DNA from: Actinobacteria bacterium IMCC26103
GTDB lineage: Bacteria; Actinomycetota; Actinomycetes; Nanopelagicales; Nanopelagicaceae
Direction of reading: 5' to 3'
NCBI GenBank assembly: GCA_002284875.1
Contig: CP015604.1
Location: 1,364,001 to 1,428,000, forward strand
DNA length: 64,000 nucleotides
The notes below the pieces were generated by a model. The model saw only the letters and a program-made list of their open reading frames with translations. It was not told where the DNA came from and ran no database searches. Position 1 is the first letter of the stretch, and every line of letters starts with the position of its first letter. A program made the position numbers and the translations under genes. This document shows positions 17,815-25,554 of the stretch, one piece after another.

Positions 17815-18876
17815 ATGTGGCGCCGCGCTAAGGCAGATGAGGCTCAAGTTCAGCGTGAACTACCCATTTTGCTAGTCAGCGCCCTCAATCAATTAGATGG
17901 GGCCAGCCTGGTTGTTGCACCTGGCGAAGTAGCCATTTTCACCAACCCTGAAGCCGAACAGCTCGGAATTCTGCGCGATGGTCGAATTCAAAGTGAAGAA
18001 CTTCTTGCATCGATCCGCGTAGTTCGCAGAACAAATGTTAAACAGACCGGCACTATTGAAATCGCACGTGGTCCAATCGGTGAAGGTAAACGTGAAATAA
18101 CAGTAACCGTTATTCCATTAACCGAAAATGAATTAGTTTTAGTCTTATTGCGCGATGAAAGCGAAGCACAACGCGTTCATGATGTGCGTCGTGATTTTGT
18201 TGCCAATATTTCCCATGAGTTAAAAACTCCGATTGGTGCGCTCTCTTTACTGAGCGAAGCAGTCCTTGGTGCTAAAGATGATTCAGAGGCCGTCTCAAGA
18301 TTTGCCTCCCGTATGCAGATTGAAGCAAAACGTCTAACTGATTTGGTCCAAGAGATTATTCAACTCTCTCGCGTGCAAGACTCTGATCCGCTGAAAGAAG
18401 CGCAACTGCTTTCAGCATCCGACATTATTAAAGAAGCCCTTGATCAATGTCGCACAACCGCCGACTCTCGGCAGATAACACTTACTTTCCAAGAATCCGA
18501 AGATGGGATAATCCTTGGAGACCGTGATCAATTGACCATGGCCATTCATAACTTGATTGAGAACGCGATCAATTATTCCCCGGCTGAAACCAAGGTTGCA
18601 ATCAGTACTTCTATTCAAGATGAGATCATCACGATTTCTGTTGCTGATCAAGGTATCGGGATACCGGAGGCAGAAGTAGAAAGAATCTTCGAACGCTTCT
18701 ATCGCGTTGACCCAGCACGCTCTCGTGAAACCGGCGGTACTGGACTTGGGCTATCTATTGTTAAACACATCATCACCAAACATGGTGGTGAGATTTCAGT
18801 ATGGAGCTCCGAAAATGTCGGTAGCACCTTCTCTATCCGCCTTCCTATCCAATCGCAAAAAGAGGATGAAAGATGA
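17815..18876 (+). CDS. senX3: Phosphate-type sensor histidine kinase (SenX3/PhoR-like), no membrane anchor
   Basis: Sensor kinase that would phosphorylate the regulator encoded next. The 353 residues comprise a PAS-like N-terminal region (about 1-115) and HisKA with the phosphoacceptor His134 in DFVANISHELKTPIGAL. The ATPase domain has an N box (HNLIENAINYSP), a G1 box (VADQGIGIP), an F box (FERFYR) and a G2 box (GGTGLGLSIVKH). The body matches SenX3, but the two N-terminal transmembrane helices of that family are absent: an in-frame TAG lies 12 nt before the ATG. A cytoplasmic kinase would have to read phosphate status through PhoU/Pst. The start is 8 nt after TATAGA, so the mRNA is probably leaderless. 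Confidence 0.9.
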   Translation: MWRRAKADEAQVQRELPILLVSALNQLDGASLVVAPGEVAIFTNPEAEQLGILRDGRIQSEELLASIRVVRRTNVKQTGTIEIARGPIGEGKREITVTVIPLTENELVLVLLRDESEAQRVHDVRRDFVANISHELKTPIGALSLLSEAVLGAKDDSEAVSRFASRMQIEAKRLTDLVQEIIQLSRVQDSDPLKEAQLLSASDIIKEALDQCRTTADSRQITLTFQESEDGIILGDRDQLTMAIHNLIENAINYSPAETKVAISTSIQDEIITISVADQGIGIPEAEVERIFERFYRVDPARSRETGGTGLGLSIVKHIITKHGGEISVWSSENVGSTFSIRLPIQSQKEDER

Positions 18877-19559
18877 CAAAGATACTTATAGTTGAAGATG
18901 AGATCTCATTTTCCGATGCCCTTGCCTTTCTTTTAAAGAAGGAGAGTTACGAAGTTGAAGTAGCAGTAAACGGTACCCAAGCGATCGAATCATTTAACTC
19001 GTTCTCTCCTGACTTAATTCTCCTCGATCTGATGATCCCTGAAGTATCTGGAACCGAGGTCTGTCGCGTAATTCGTTCTACATCCCAAGTGCCAATCATT
19101 ATGTTGACTGCTAAGGATTCTGAGATCGATAAGGTCGTGGGCTTGGAACTTGGTGCCGATGATTATGTAACAAAGCCATATTCATCGCGCGAACTATTAG
19201 CCCGCATTAAAGCGGTAATGCGCCGTAATTCATTTGATTCCCATTCGGATGAAGATGGCCACGAATTAGTGGTTGGTCCAATCCGTATGGATCTCGATAA
19301 ACATCAGATCACTGTAAATTCAATTGCTGTAACATTCCCTCTTAAAGAGTTTGAGCTACTTGAATACTTGATGCGCAATAGCGGCCGGGTTCTGACACGC
19401 AGCCAATTAATAGACCGGGTCTGGGGCAATGATTACTTCGGCGATACCAAGACTTTAGATGTTCACATCAAACGTCTGCGCGCCAAGATTGAATCTGATC
19501 CTGCCAATCCCACAATTATTCATACCATCCGTGGACTTGGCTACAAGCTAGAGATTTAA
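18873..19559 (+). CDS. regX3: OmpR/PhoB-family response regulator (RegX3-like)
   Basis: DNA-binding output of the phosphate two-component system. The 228-residue protein has a receiver domain with the acidic pocket EDE at 8-10, phosphoacceptor Asp52 (LILLDLMIPEV) and conserved Lys in DYVTKPYSSREL. The C-terminal winged helix has the recognition helix region TLDVHIKRLRAKIESDP and the family ending IRGLGYKLE. It overlaps the kinase gene by 4 bp. The 11-bp repeats before phoU/senX3, pstS and perhaps the secreted protein at 61126 are its likely binding sites; that link is inference from family knowledge. Confidence 0.95.
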   Translation: MTKILIVEDEISFSDALAFLLKKESYEVEVAVNGTQAIESFNSFSPDLILLDLMIPEVSGTEVCRVIRSTSQVPIIMLTAKDSEIDKVVGLELGADDYVTKPYSSRELLARIKAVMRRNSFDSHSDEDGHELVVGPIRMDLDKHQITVNSIAVTFPLKEFELLEYLMRNSGRVLTRSQLIDRVWGNDYFGDTKTLDVHIKRLRAKIESDPANPTIIHTIRGLGYKLEI

Positions 19560-20788
19560 CGCCCCAGCAAGTTATCTGTAAAAGTATTTCCGAACTTGTT
19601 TTCTGGATCAATTTGCTGCACTAATTTCACAAAGTCATCCATCTTTGGCATAACCGATTTTAGATATTCTGGGCTTGCCGAAAAGACTTTGCCTAGATGT
19701 GGCCGATATTTAAATTGCGCAAGCACGGCTTCTACGACTTTAACTATCTCATAGGCGGCATCAACTTTCTTCCAGGTAAAGTGAATACCTATTGAATCGC
19801 GCTGATAATGCGGGCTCATCCATAAGTTATCTGCCGCAATCGCTCTAATTTCAGTAACCCATAAGATCTCATTTATCTGGGGAGCAATCTTTTCCAGAGC
19901 CGCAATTGCAGCTGGTGCATCTTTGCGATCGACAAAGAACTCACTCTGTATCTCATCGCCAGCACTTGGGGTGAACTCCATTTTAAAATGCGGCAAACGC
20001 AGATGCCATGGTCCGCTAACGGCCATCTGTTCAGTGCAAGGTTCTGGATTTAAACCTGGCAGCGGATGGCGATTAGATGTTGCGGGATAAGCCTCAAATA
20101 AACCCGCGGGTGCATTAACACCGCTGCGAAACTTCGCCCAAACTTCTCCCCCACCGGCTGCTGCCCAGGTGGTGAAGTAACTGACGCTATATGCCAGCGA
20201 CATAATTTCATCGAGGTTTGCTGCATATATCTCGCGTGACATTCCGCGATAAACGGTCTGTTCTACGTTGAAAGTTGGCTCAATTGCTAAATCAACGTTG
20301 CTAACGATTCCAACTAGACCTAGTCCGACTACAAAACCTGTAAAATCTGGATCTTGCGAAGTTACAGTCTTGATATTTCCATCAGGCAGAATTATTTCTA
20401 GTCCACGTACCGCAGTTGCTAAATTTCCATTGCCAACCCCAGAACCATGTGTGGCTGTGGCAATTGCACCAGCGACTGAAATATGTGGAAGTGAAGCCAT
20501 GTTATGTAGCGCCCAACCGCGATCATGCAGCGCAACTGCGAGCTCTCCATATTTCATTCCGGCTGGAACGGTAACGATGGCTCGATCTTTATCTATGACA
20601 ATCTCTTGCGACATATTTTCAAAGGTAACTGAAACCGCGTTGGTATCTGCAATAGCGTTAAAGCAATGGGCGCTACCGCGTGCTCGGATCTTTCCTTCTT
20701 TTGCAACTATCTTGGCGAGCTCATCTACGGTTGCCGGAGAATGTGACTGAGCATCTTGGAAAGTTACTGTTCCTGACCAGTTCTTCAT
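19556..20788 (-). CDS. FAD-dependent alditol oxidase-like enzyme
   Basis: Flavoprotein of the VAO/GlcD class that would oxidise the terminal carbon of a sugar alcohol (xylitol, sorbitol or similar), reducing oxygen to peroxide. The 410 residues show the FAD domain with ARGSAHCFNAIADT, whose His sits where alditol oxidase binds FAD covalently. They also show ASLPHISVAGAIATATHGSG, nearly identical to Streptomyces AldO. The C-terminal part has HFTWKKVDAAYEIV, RPHLGKVFSASPEYL and DPENKFGNTFTDNLL, all in the same order as AldO. Related aldonolactone oxidases are an alternative. Convergent with regX3 (4-bp overlap), and its start overlaps the uppP stop by one base. Confidence 0.82.
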   Translation of the reverse strand: MKNWSGTVTFQDAQSHSPATVDELAKIVAKEGKIRARGSAHCFNAIADTNAVSVTFENMSQEIVIDKDRAIVTVPAGMKYGELAVALHDRGWALHNMASLPHISVAGAIATATHGSGVGNGNLATAVRGLEIILPDGNIKTVTSQDPDFTGFVVGLGLVGIVSNVDLAIEPTFNVEQTVYRGMSREIYAANLDEIMSLAYSVSYFTTWAAAGGGEVWAKFRSGVNAPAGLFEAYPATSNRHPLPGLNPEPCTEQMAVSGPWHLRLPHFKMEFTPSAGDEIQSEFFVDRKDAPAAIAALEKIAPQINEILWVTEIRAIAADNLWMSPHYQRDSIGIHFTWKKVDAAYEIVKVVEAVLAQFKYRPHLGKVFSASPEYLKSVMPKMDDFVKLVQQIDPENKFGNTFTDNLLGR

Positions 20789-21618
20789 TACGCAATGACT
20801 CCCGTTGCTAATCCCACAAGAACTAAAGTGCCTAAAGCGATTCGGTAATAAATAAATGGGGCAAAGCTTTTGGTAATTACATATTTAAGTAACCATGCGA
20901 TTACGGCATAGCCAATAACAAATGCGATTACTGTTGCGACCATCGTTTCAGGAAGGCTAAATACTTGATTTGCCGAATCTTCACCGAGGGCACCTTTTAA
21001 TTCATAAAGTCCGCTGCCGAATACCGCAGGTAAAGCCAATAGGAATGAGTAACGAAGGGCTGCTTCACGGTTATAGCCAAGCATGCGCCCCATTGCGATA
21101 GTTGCACCAGATCTTGAGACTCCTGGCACAAGGGCAAGTGATTGTGCCAGACCATAAAGAATTCCATGTGCTGGGGTTAAATCATGTAGCTCTCGTTTAA
21201 CTTTTCCATACTTATCTGCGATTCCAAGTATTACGCCAAAGATAATCATCACAGATGCAATTAACCAGAGCGAGCGAAAATCTTTCTTAATAATATCTTG
21301 ACCGAGATAACCTAATACAACGATTGGAAGTGAGCCGATAATAATTAGCCAGCCCATTCGTGCATCGCGCTTTTCAGAACTATCTAATTGGCGGCGCGCA
21401 ATCTGATTTAGCCAAGCTTTGACAATTCTTAAAATATCGCTTCTAAAGTAGATGAATACGGCAAGCTCGGTGCCGATTTGAGTAATCGCTGTGAAAGTGG
21501 CACCTGGATCTTGATTTGTGCCAAATAATGAACCAGCAATACGGATATGTGCACTTGATGAGATGGGTAGAAACTCAGTTAGGCCTTGCAATAAGCCTAG
21601 AAAAATCGCTTCTAACAT
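20788..21618 (-). CDS. uppP: Undecaprenyl-diphosphatase UppP (BacA)
   Basis: Integral membrane phosphatase that recycles undecaprenyl diphosphate to the monophosphate carrier for cell-wall synthesis; overproduction gives bacitracin resistance. The 276 residues carry both family motifs: GLTEFLPISSSAHIRI near residue 20 and PGVSRSGATIAMGRMLG near residue 160, the latter with the catalytic Arg/Ser region. About eight hydrophobic segments follow the expected pattern. ATG 21618 has GAGGA 5 nt upstream and is preferred over the TTG before it. Confidence 0.95.
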   Translation of the reverse strand: MLEAIFLGLLQGLTEFLPISSSAHIRIAGSLFGTNQDPGATFTAITQIGTELAVFIYFRSDILRIVKAWLNQIARRQLDSSEKRDARMGWLIIIGSLPIVVLGYLGQDIIKKDFRSLWLIASVMIIFGVILGIADKYGKVKRELHDLTPAHGILYGLAQSLALVPGVSRSGATIAMGRMLGYNREAALRYSFLLALPAVFGSGLYELKGALGEDSANQVFSLPETMVATVIAFVIGYAVIAWLLKYVITKSFAPFIYYRIALGTLVLVGLATGVIA

Positions 21619-21685
21619 CAAATCCTCTTTCTAATTCAAGCATTTGCACAATCTATAACTGGGCAAACAATACACTTAATTCATT

Positions 21686-22426
21686 ATGGGTTTAGGTTTA
21701 GTGCTCGTCTTAATCGTGATCGGTTTCTTGATCGGGCTCTCCAAGACGGCCATTGGCGGCATTGGAATGATCAATGCAGCGTTATTGGCAACTATCTTGC
21801 CGGCAAAAGAATCAACTGGAGTGATGCTGGTTTTACTCATCGTTGGTGATTTATTTGCAATAGGTGTTTACAAGAAACATGTCGAATGGCATGTTCTGCG
21901 GAAGTTGATTTGGCCAGTCATAGCAGGTGTAATTGTCGGCGCTTATTTTCTAGCCCATTCAACAGATCCATCACTAAAGAAAACTATTGGCTGGATCGTT
22001 TTGATTCTGGTTGCCCTATATCCAGTGAGTCAGCGTTTACAAAAACAAGATATAGATATAACTTTGAAATATCCAAAACCACTTCGCATCGTATTAGGAT
22101 ATTTAGCAGGATTCATGAGCATGGTTGCTAACTCAGGTGGTCCGCCTATGAGCATCTATTTGCTGCTGCGTCGAAATTCAGTAATGAACTTTCTTGGAAA
22201 CACCGCTTGGTTTTTCTTCGTGATAAACATCTTCAAGCTGCCCTTTACTTTGGCGCTTGGACTACTAGATTTTCATTCATTCTATTATATTTTCCCTGCG
22301 CTGCCTGCGGTACCGATCGGAGCAATCGCCGGTCGCAAGCTTGTTTCCAGAATAGATCTAGAACTCTTTCAAACAATCACACTTATTACCGCCGCCGCTG
22401 CTGGCCTAAATTTAATTATTCGTTAA
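21686..22426 (+). CDS. TauE/SafE-family anion permease
   Basis: A 246-residue membrane protein with about eight helices in two halves of the TauE/SafE (DUF81) fold: GFLIGLSKTAIGGIGMINAALL in the first and GYLAGFMSMVANSGGPPMSIYLL in the second, the two repeated glycine/proline-rich motifs of the family. Members export sulfite, sulfoacetate or related organic anions. No sulfur genes are nearby, so the substrate is unknown. Confidence 0.88.
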   Translation: MGLGLVLVLIVIGFLIGLSKTAIGGIGMINAALLATILPAKESTGVMLVLLIVGDLFAIGVYKKHVEWHVLRKLIWPVIAGVIVGAYFLAHSTDPSLKKTIGWIVLILVALYPVSQRLQKQDIDITLKYPKPLRIVLGYLAGFMSMVANSGGPPMSIYLLLRRNSVMNFLGNTAWFFFVINIFKLPFTLALGLLDFHSFYYIFPALPAVPIGAIAGRKLVSRIDLELFQTITLITAAAAGLNLIIR

Positions 22427-22436
22427 TACGATCAAT

Positions 22437-22904
22437 CTATATTGTTTTGGCAAAAGATAAGTAGTCATGGCCAACGCCGTCCTCTAAGAACAAGTTCTTC
22501 ATCGTGCCTTCAAAGATCCAGCTGGCTTTCTCAAAGGCACGGCGCATTGCGATATTTTTTACATCGGTTGAACCTTCCAAACGATGAAAATTATTGGCTT
22601 GCGCCCATTGCCAGGCCAACTCAAGTGCAATTGTTCCGGCACCTTTGCCTTGTTCAGTTTGAGCGATGTCGATTCCAATGTGGGCAACACCTTCTGGCAT
22701 AGTTCTATCGCAGTGGCGTAACTGGATATCGCCGACTAAAAGCTCATTTTTGACCAATGCGAAATGGAGATAATCATTTATCCACTTTCCTGATCCAAGA
22801 AAGCCGATCTTAAAGCGCTCTTGGGCATCGACGGTTACTAGACCTCTAACTTGGCAAGCGCGCTCAAATTCCTCAGTCTTATATGGACGCATCACAAAGT
22901 TCAT
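22437..22904 (-). CDS. GNAT acetyltransferase
   Basis: A 155-residue single-domain GNAT protein. The acetyl-CoA site is HIGIDIAQTEQGKGAGTIALELA (motif A with QGKGAG) and a downstream NFHRLEGSTDVKNIAMRRAFEKASW block gives the RimJ/RimL-like NxxMrraFEKaGF signature. No substrate can be inferred. It is convergent with the TauE/SafE gene, with a 10-bp gap, and divergent from the transaldolase-like gene, with 40 bp between starts. Confidence 0.82.
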   Translation of the reverse strand: MNFVMRPYKTEEFERACQVRGLVTVDAQERFKIGFLGSGKWINDYLHFALVKNELLVGDIQLRHCDRTMPEGVAHIGIDIAQTEQGKGAGTIALELAWQWAQANNFHRLEGSTDVKNIAMRRAFEKASWIFEGTMKNLFLEDGVGHDYLSFAKTI

Positions 22905-22944
22905 GGGAAGAACTTTATGGTAAAAAGGCTCTAACTACTAAGAT

Positions 22945-24024
22945 GTGGGTATGGCTCAATCTCCATTTCTTTATATGAAAGAAAATTCCAAGACTGTGCT
23001 CTGGAATGACTCGGCTGATCCAAAAGAGTTAAAGGATGCCCTAACGTGGGGAATCGTTGGCGCAACATGTAACCCAATTATTGCCCTAAGCGCTATAAAG
23101 GCAGATAAAGATTATTGGATTGGCCGCATCAAGGAATATGCCATGGCACATCCTGCGGCAACCGATGATCAAATTGGTTGGGCAATGGTTGAAGAACTAT
23201 CTATTAACGCTGCAAAAATCCTTGAACCTGAATTTGAGAAATATAACGGACGCAATGGGCGCCTATCTATCCAAACCGATCCTCGTAATTTCCGTGATGC
23301 CAAAGCACTTGCCGATCAAGCATTTGAGTTCTCTAAAATTGCCAAAAATATAATCGTTAAAATTCCTGTTACCTCAGAAGCTATCAGCGCATTTGAAGAG
23401 GCCACCTATCGTGGAGTCAGTCTTAACGCCACAGTGTCATTCTCGGTTTCCCAAACTATTGCAGTTGCTGAAGCAATTGAGCGCGGACTTAAGCGCCGCG
23501 AAGCTGAAGGCTTGGATATTTCGCAAATGGGACCAGTGTGCACAATCATGGTTGGGCGCGTAGACGACTGGGTAAAGGTATCGGTTGAAAAATCTGGTGT
23601 GCTAATTGATCCAGGTGTCATGGAATGGGCCGGAGTTGCCGTCTTTAAACATGCACATCAGATCTATAAGCAACGTGGTTATCGCACGCGATTACTATCT
23701 GCAGCATTTCGCAATCACATGCATTGGAGCCAGATTATCGGTGGGGATGCCGTTATCTCTCCCCCATATGGATGGCAGGTAAAGATCAATAAATCTGGGA
23801 TGGTGCCAAACCTAAATAGCATCGAAGAGCCAGTAGATCCAACTATTTTGAAGACTTTGCAAACCTTGCCTGAGTTCAACAAGATGTATGACGTTGATGG
23901 GCTAAAAGAGAGTGAGTTCACTAACTTTGGTGCAACTTTGCGCACTCTGCGCGGATTCTTACAGTCTGCAAATGATCTAGAAGCATTCGTTCGCGATGTA
24001 ACGGTTCCTAATCCAGATAAGTAA
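22945..24024 (+). CDS. Transaldolase-family protein
   Basis: A 359-residue protein with the transaldolase TIM-barrel pattern. It has TVLWNDSADPKEL with an Asp on the first strand, GIVGATCNPIIALSAI (family: GvTsNPti), the LSIQTDPRNFRD strand and the Schiff-base Lys in NIIVKIPVTSEAISAFEE. SLNATVSFSVSQ follows in the place of the family's NxTlxFsxxQ. It is more divergent and longer at the C-terminus than pentose-phosphate transaldolases (about 370 aa actinobacterial or 215 aa short forms), so the exact sugar substrates are uncertain. Start is a GTG at 22945 or the ATG two codons later; neither has a clear ribosome site. Confidence 0.75.
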   Translation: MGMAQSPFLYMKENSKTVLWNDSADPKELKDALTWGIVGATCNPIIALSAIKADKDYWIGRIKEYAMAHPAATDDQIGWAMVEELSINAAKILEPEFEKYNGRNGRLSIQTDPRNFRDAKALADQAFEFSKIAKNIIVKIPVTSEAISAFEEATYRGVSLNATVSFSVSQTIAVAEAIERGLKRREAEGLDISQMGPVCTIMVGRVDDWVKVSVEKSGVLIDPGVMEWAGVAVFKHAHQIYKQRGYRTRLLSAAFRNHMHWSQIIGGDAVISPPYGWQVKINKSGMVPNLNSIEEPVDPTILKTLQTLPEFNKMYDVDGLKESEFTNFGATLRTLRGFLQSANDLEAFVRDVTVPNPDK

Positions 24025-24030
24025 ATCTAG

Positions 24031-24354
24031 CTAATGCAGTGGGCGTAGTTCAACTTTTCGATTACAAGCTTTAGAAGCTGCGAAGGCAAGTGATCTAGCC
24101 GTTTCTGCATCGTTAGCTTCGATTACCCATAAGCCGCTGACGTTTTCTTTAGAATCAAAGAGCGGTCTGCCAGTGCTCAGATTGGCATCGCCACGATTAT
24201 CAATAACTGTTGCACTCTCGGGCGCATGTAAGCCCCAAGCGAAGATAAATTGGCCATTTGCACGAAGTTGGTCGTTGAACTTATTAATTTCAACCATCTC
24301 TTCAGGCGTTCCCGAATTTGCCTTCTCGTCAATTACAGAGAGTAGAAATTTCAC
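24031..24354 (-). CDS. YCII-related domain protein
   Basis: A 107-residue single-domain protein of the YCII/DGPF group: it opens with KFLLSVIDE, has LRANGQFIFAWGLHAPESA in the middle and FVE-type ending DAETARSLAFAASKACNRKVELRPL. These small ferredoxin-like proteins have no settled function, though some act in chlorinated-aromatic breakdown and others accompany ECF sigma factors. Start is a GTG at 24354; TATTAT (24364-24369 on the minus strand) lies 9 nt upstream, suggesting a leaderless transcript. That promoter abuts the left copy of the rnpB-derived repeat, so this gene probably lay immediately downstream of rnpB before the island arrived. Confidence 0.75.
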   Translation of the reverse strand: MKFLLSVIDEKANSGTPEEMVEINKFNDQLRANGQFIFAWGLHAPESATVIDNRGDANLSTGRPLFDSKENVSGLWVIEANDAETARSLAFAASKACNRKVELRPLH

Positions 24355-24368
24355 CTAGCGATCATAAT

Positions 24369-24392
24369 AGAAGAGTCGCCCTATAAGCCGGA
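24369..24392. repeat. rnpB 3'-end direct repeat, copy 1 (outer att-like site)
   Basis: Identical over 24 bases to 29472-29495 and to the true rnpB 3' end at 29635-29658, all in the same orientation. Copy 1 and copy 2 also share one further base (G). No rnpB body is attached here, so it is a displaced fragment and the expected mark of site-specific integration at an RNA gene end. Confidence 0.93.
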
Positions 24393-24402
24393 GACGACAT
24401 AG

Positions 24403-25554
24403 TTATGCGCGTGAGTAGAACACATCTAGTTGTGCTGAGGAAATTACCTTTCCTAACATTGCATTCACCAGATTAATCTCCGTTGCCTCTTGCGGAGAAA
24501 TCGTCAATTTTGAGTTCAATGCGTACAGATATATCGAATACTTCTTAGATCCTGGTCCTTGTGAGCACGGAGGTGTGTATCCCAGAGCTTTACCTTGGAA
24601 ATTTTGCCCTAGTGTCCCAACGTTTGTAGCACCCGCAGATATGGATGCGACTGTCTTAGGGATGTTAAATACTGTCAGGTAGACATGTTTTCCAACATCC
24701 ACTTCACCGGGACGCAATGGACCAGGAACAGTGTCCATGATCAACACAAGAGACTGAGTGTTGGTGGGAACATTGGACCAACTGAAAGATGGTGAAATTC
24801 CTTTCCCATCACAGGTGAAATCTATTGGAAGAGTCCCACCATTCTTGAAATCGGGACTACTTAAAACCAGTGATTTTGAGGCAGAGACCGCAGGTGCAGC
24901 CTTGATAACTTTGCGAAGAAGGATGATGTTGTCCAGCTTCAGATCCGACGACCAAATCAAAACGGCAGAGGGCGTCCACGTGAAATCAAAGTATCCATCT
25001 TTTACTCCGACGGCCTCTTTGGAAAACTCAGTCGCTAACTTCCATGATGAGTCTTTATAACTAGGTGCAGCCCAGGTGGAAGGCATCTTTACATTAGATG
25101 ATTTGCAGTCATTGATTGGATCATTTGATGTTACGCACTCAGGGTTTAGGGGCGCCTTATTTACCGTTAGGACTTTCCAGTCATTTTGCGATTGAGCAAT
25201 AACTCGATCAGAGACAACTTCCCGAATTTGAAGGATTATTCCCGCATCACCAATCTGCTGATTGGGCTTTCCGATGTACTCCAGTCCTGATGAATTTTCA
25301 GTGAAGTCCTTAGCTATTACCGCAATAGTTAGCGGGTATGTGGCAGAGAATTTGATTTTCTCGCTATTAAAGGATTTTTCAGTGGTTATTGGAACTGAAT
25401 CCTCGCCTACTTTTTTGCCATTTATGTAGAGCGCAAACCAATTATCAGCCCAAACTTCAGCTTGAAAGGCGACACTTTTACTTACAACCGCATGGCTTGG
25501 AGTGGGTAGTGTTAAAACAATTATTGACAAAGCAAGAGAAATAATTTTTTTCAT
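24403..25554 (-). CDS. Secreted jelly-roll plus PEBP (YbhB/YbcL-like) fusion protein
   Basis: A 383-residue exported protein. Residues 1-23 are a Sec signal peptide ending PSHA. Residues of about 25-215 form a beta-rich, galactose-binding-like domain (VWADNWFALYINGKKVGED near the start, WKLATEFSKEAVG later) with a Cys pair. Residues of about 230-383 are a phosphatidylethanolamine-binding protein domain of the bacterial YbhB/YbcL type, with FTCDGKGISPSFSWSNVP, LVLIMDTVPGP, HVYLTVFNIP and YTPPCSQGPGSKKYSIYLYAL. Catalysis is not established for YbhB-type proteins; the domain binds anionic or phosphate-like ligands in its relatives. ATG 25554 shares one base with the stop of the preceding phosphoesterase gene (TGATG). 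Confidence 0.82.
   Translation of the reverse strand: MKKIISLALSIIVLTLPTPSHAVVSKSVAFQAEVWADNWFALYINGKKVGEDSVPITTEKSFNSEKIKFSATYPLTIAVIAKDFTENSSGLEYIGKPNQQIGDAGIILQIREVVSDRVIAQSQNDWKVLTVNKAPLNPECVTSNDPINDCKSSNVKMPSTWAAPSYKDSSWKLATEFSKEAVGVKDGYFDFTWTPSAVLIWSSDLKLDNIILLRKVIKAAPAVSASKSLVLSSPDFKNGGTLPIDFTCDGKGISPSFSWSNVPTNTQSLVLIMDTVPGPLRPGEVDVGKHVYLTVFNIPKTVASISAGATNVGTLGQNFQGKALGYTPPCSQGPGSKKYSIYLYALNSKLTISPQEATEINLVNAMLGKVISSAQLDVFYSRA

Noticed and set aside
24369-24392. A second RNase P RNA gene at the outer repeat
   Set aside because: Only the last 24 bases are present; no core helices lie on either side.
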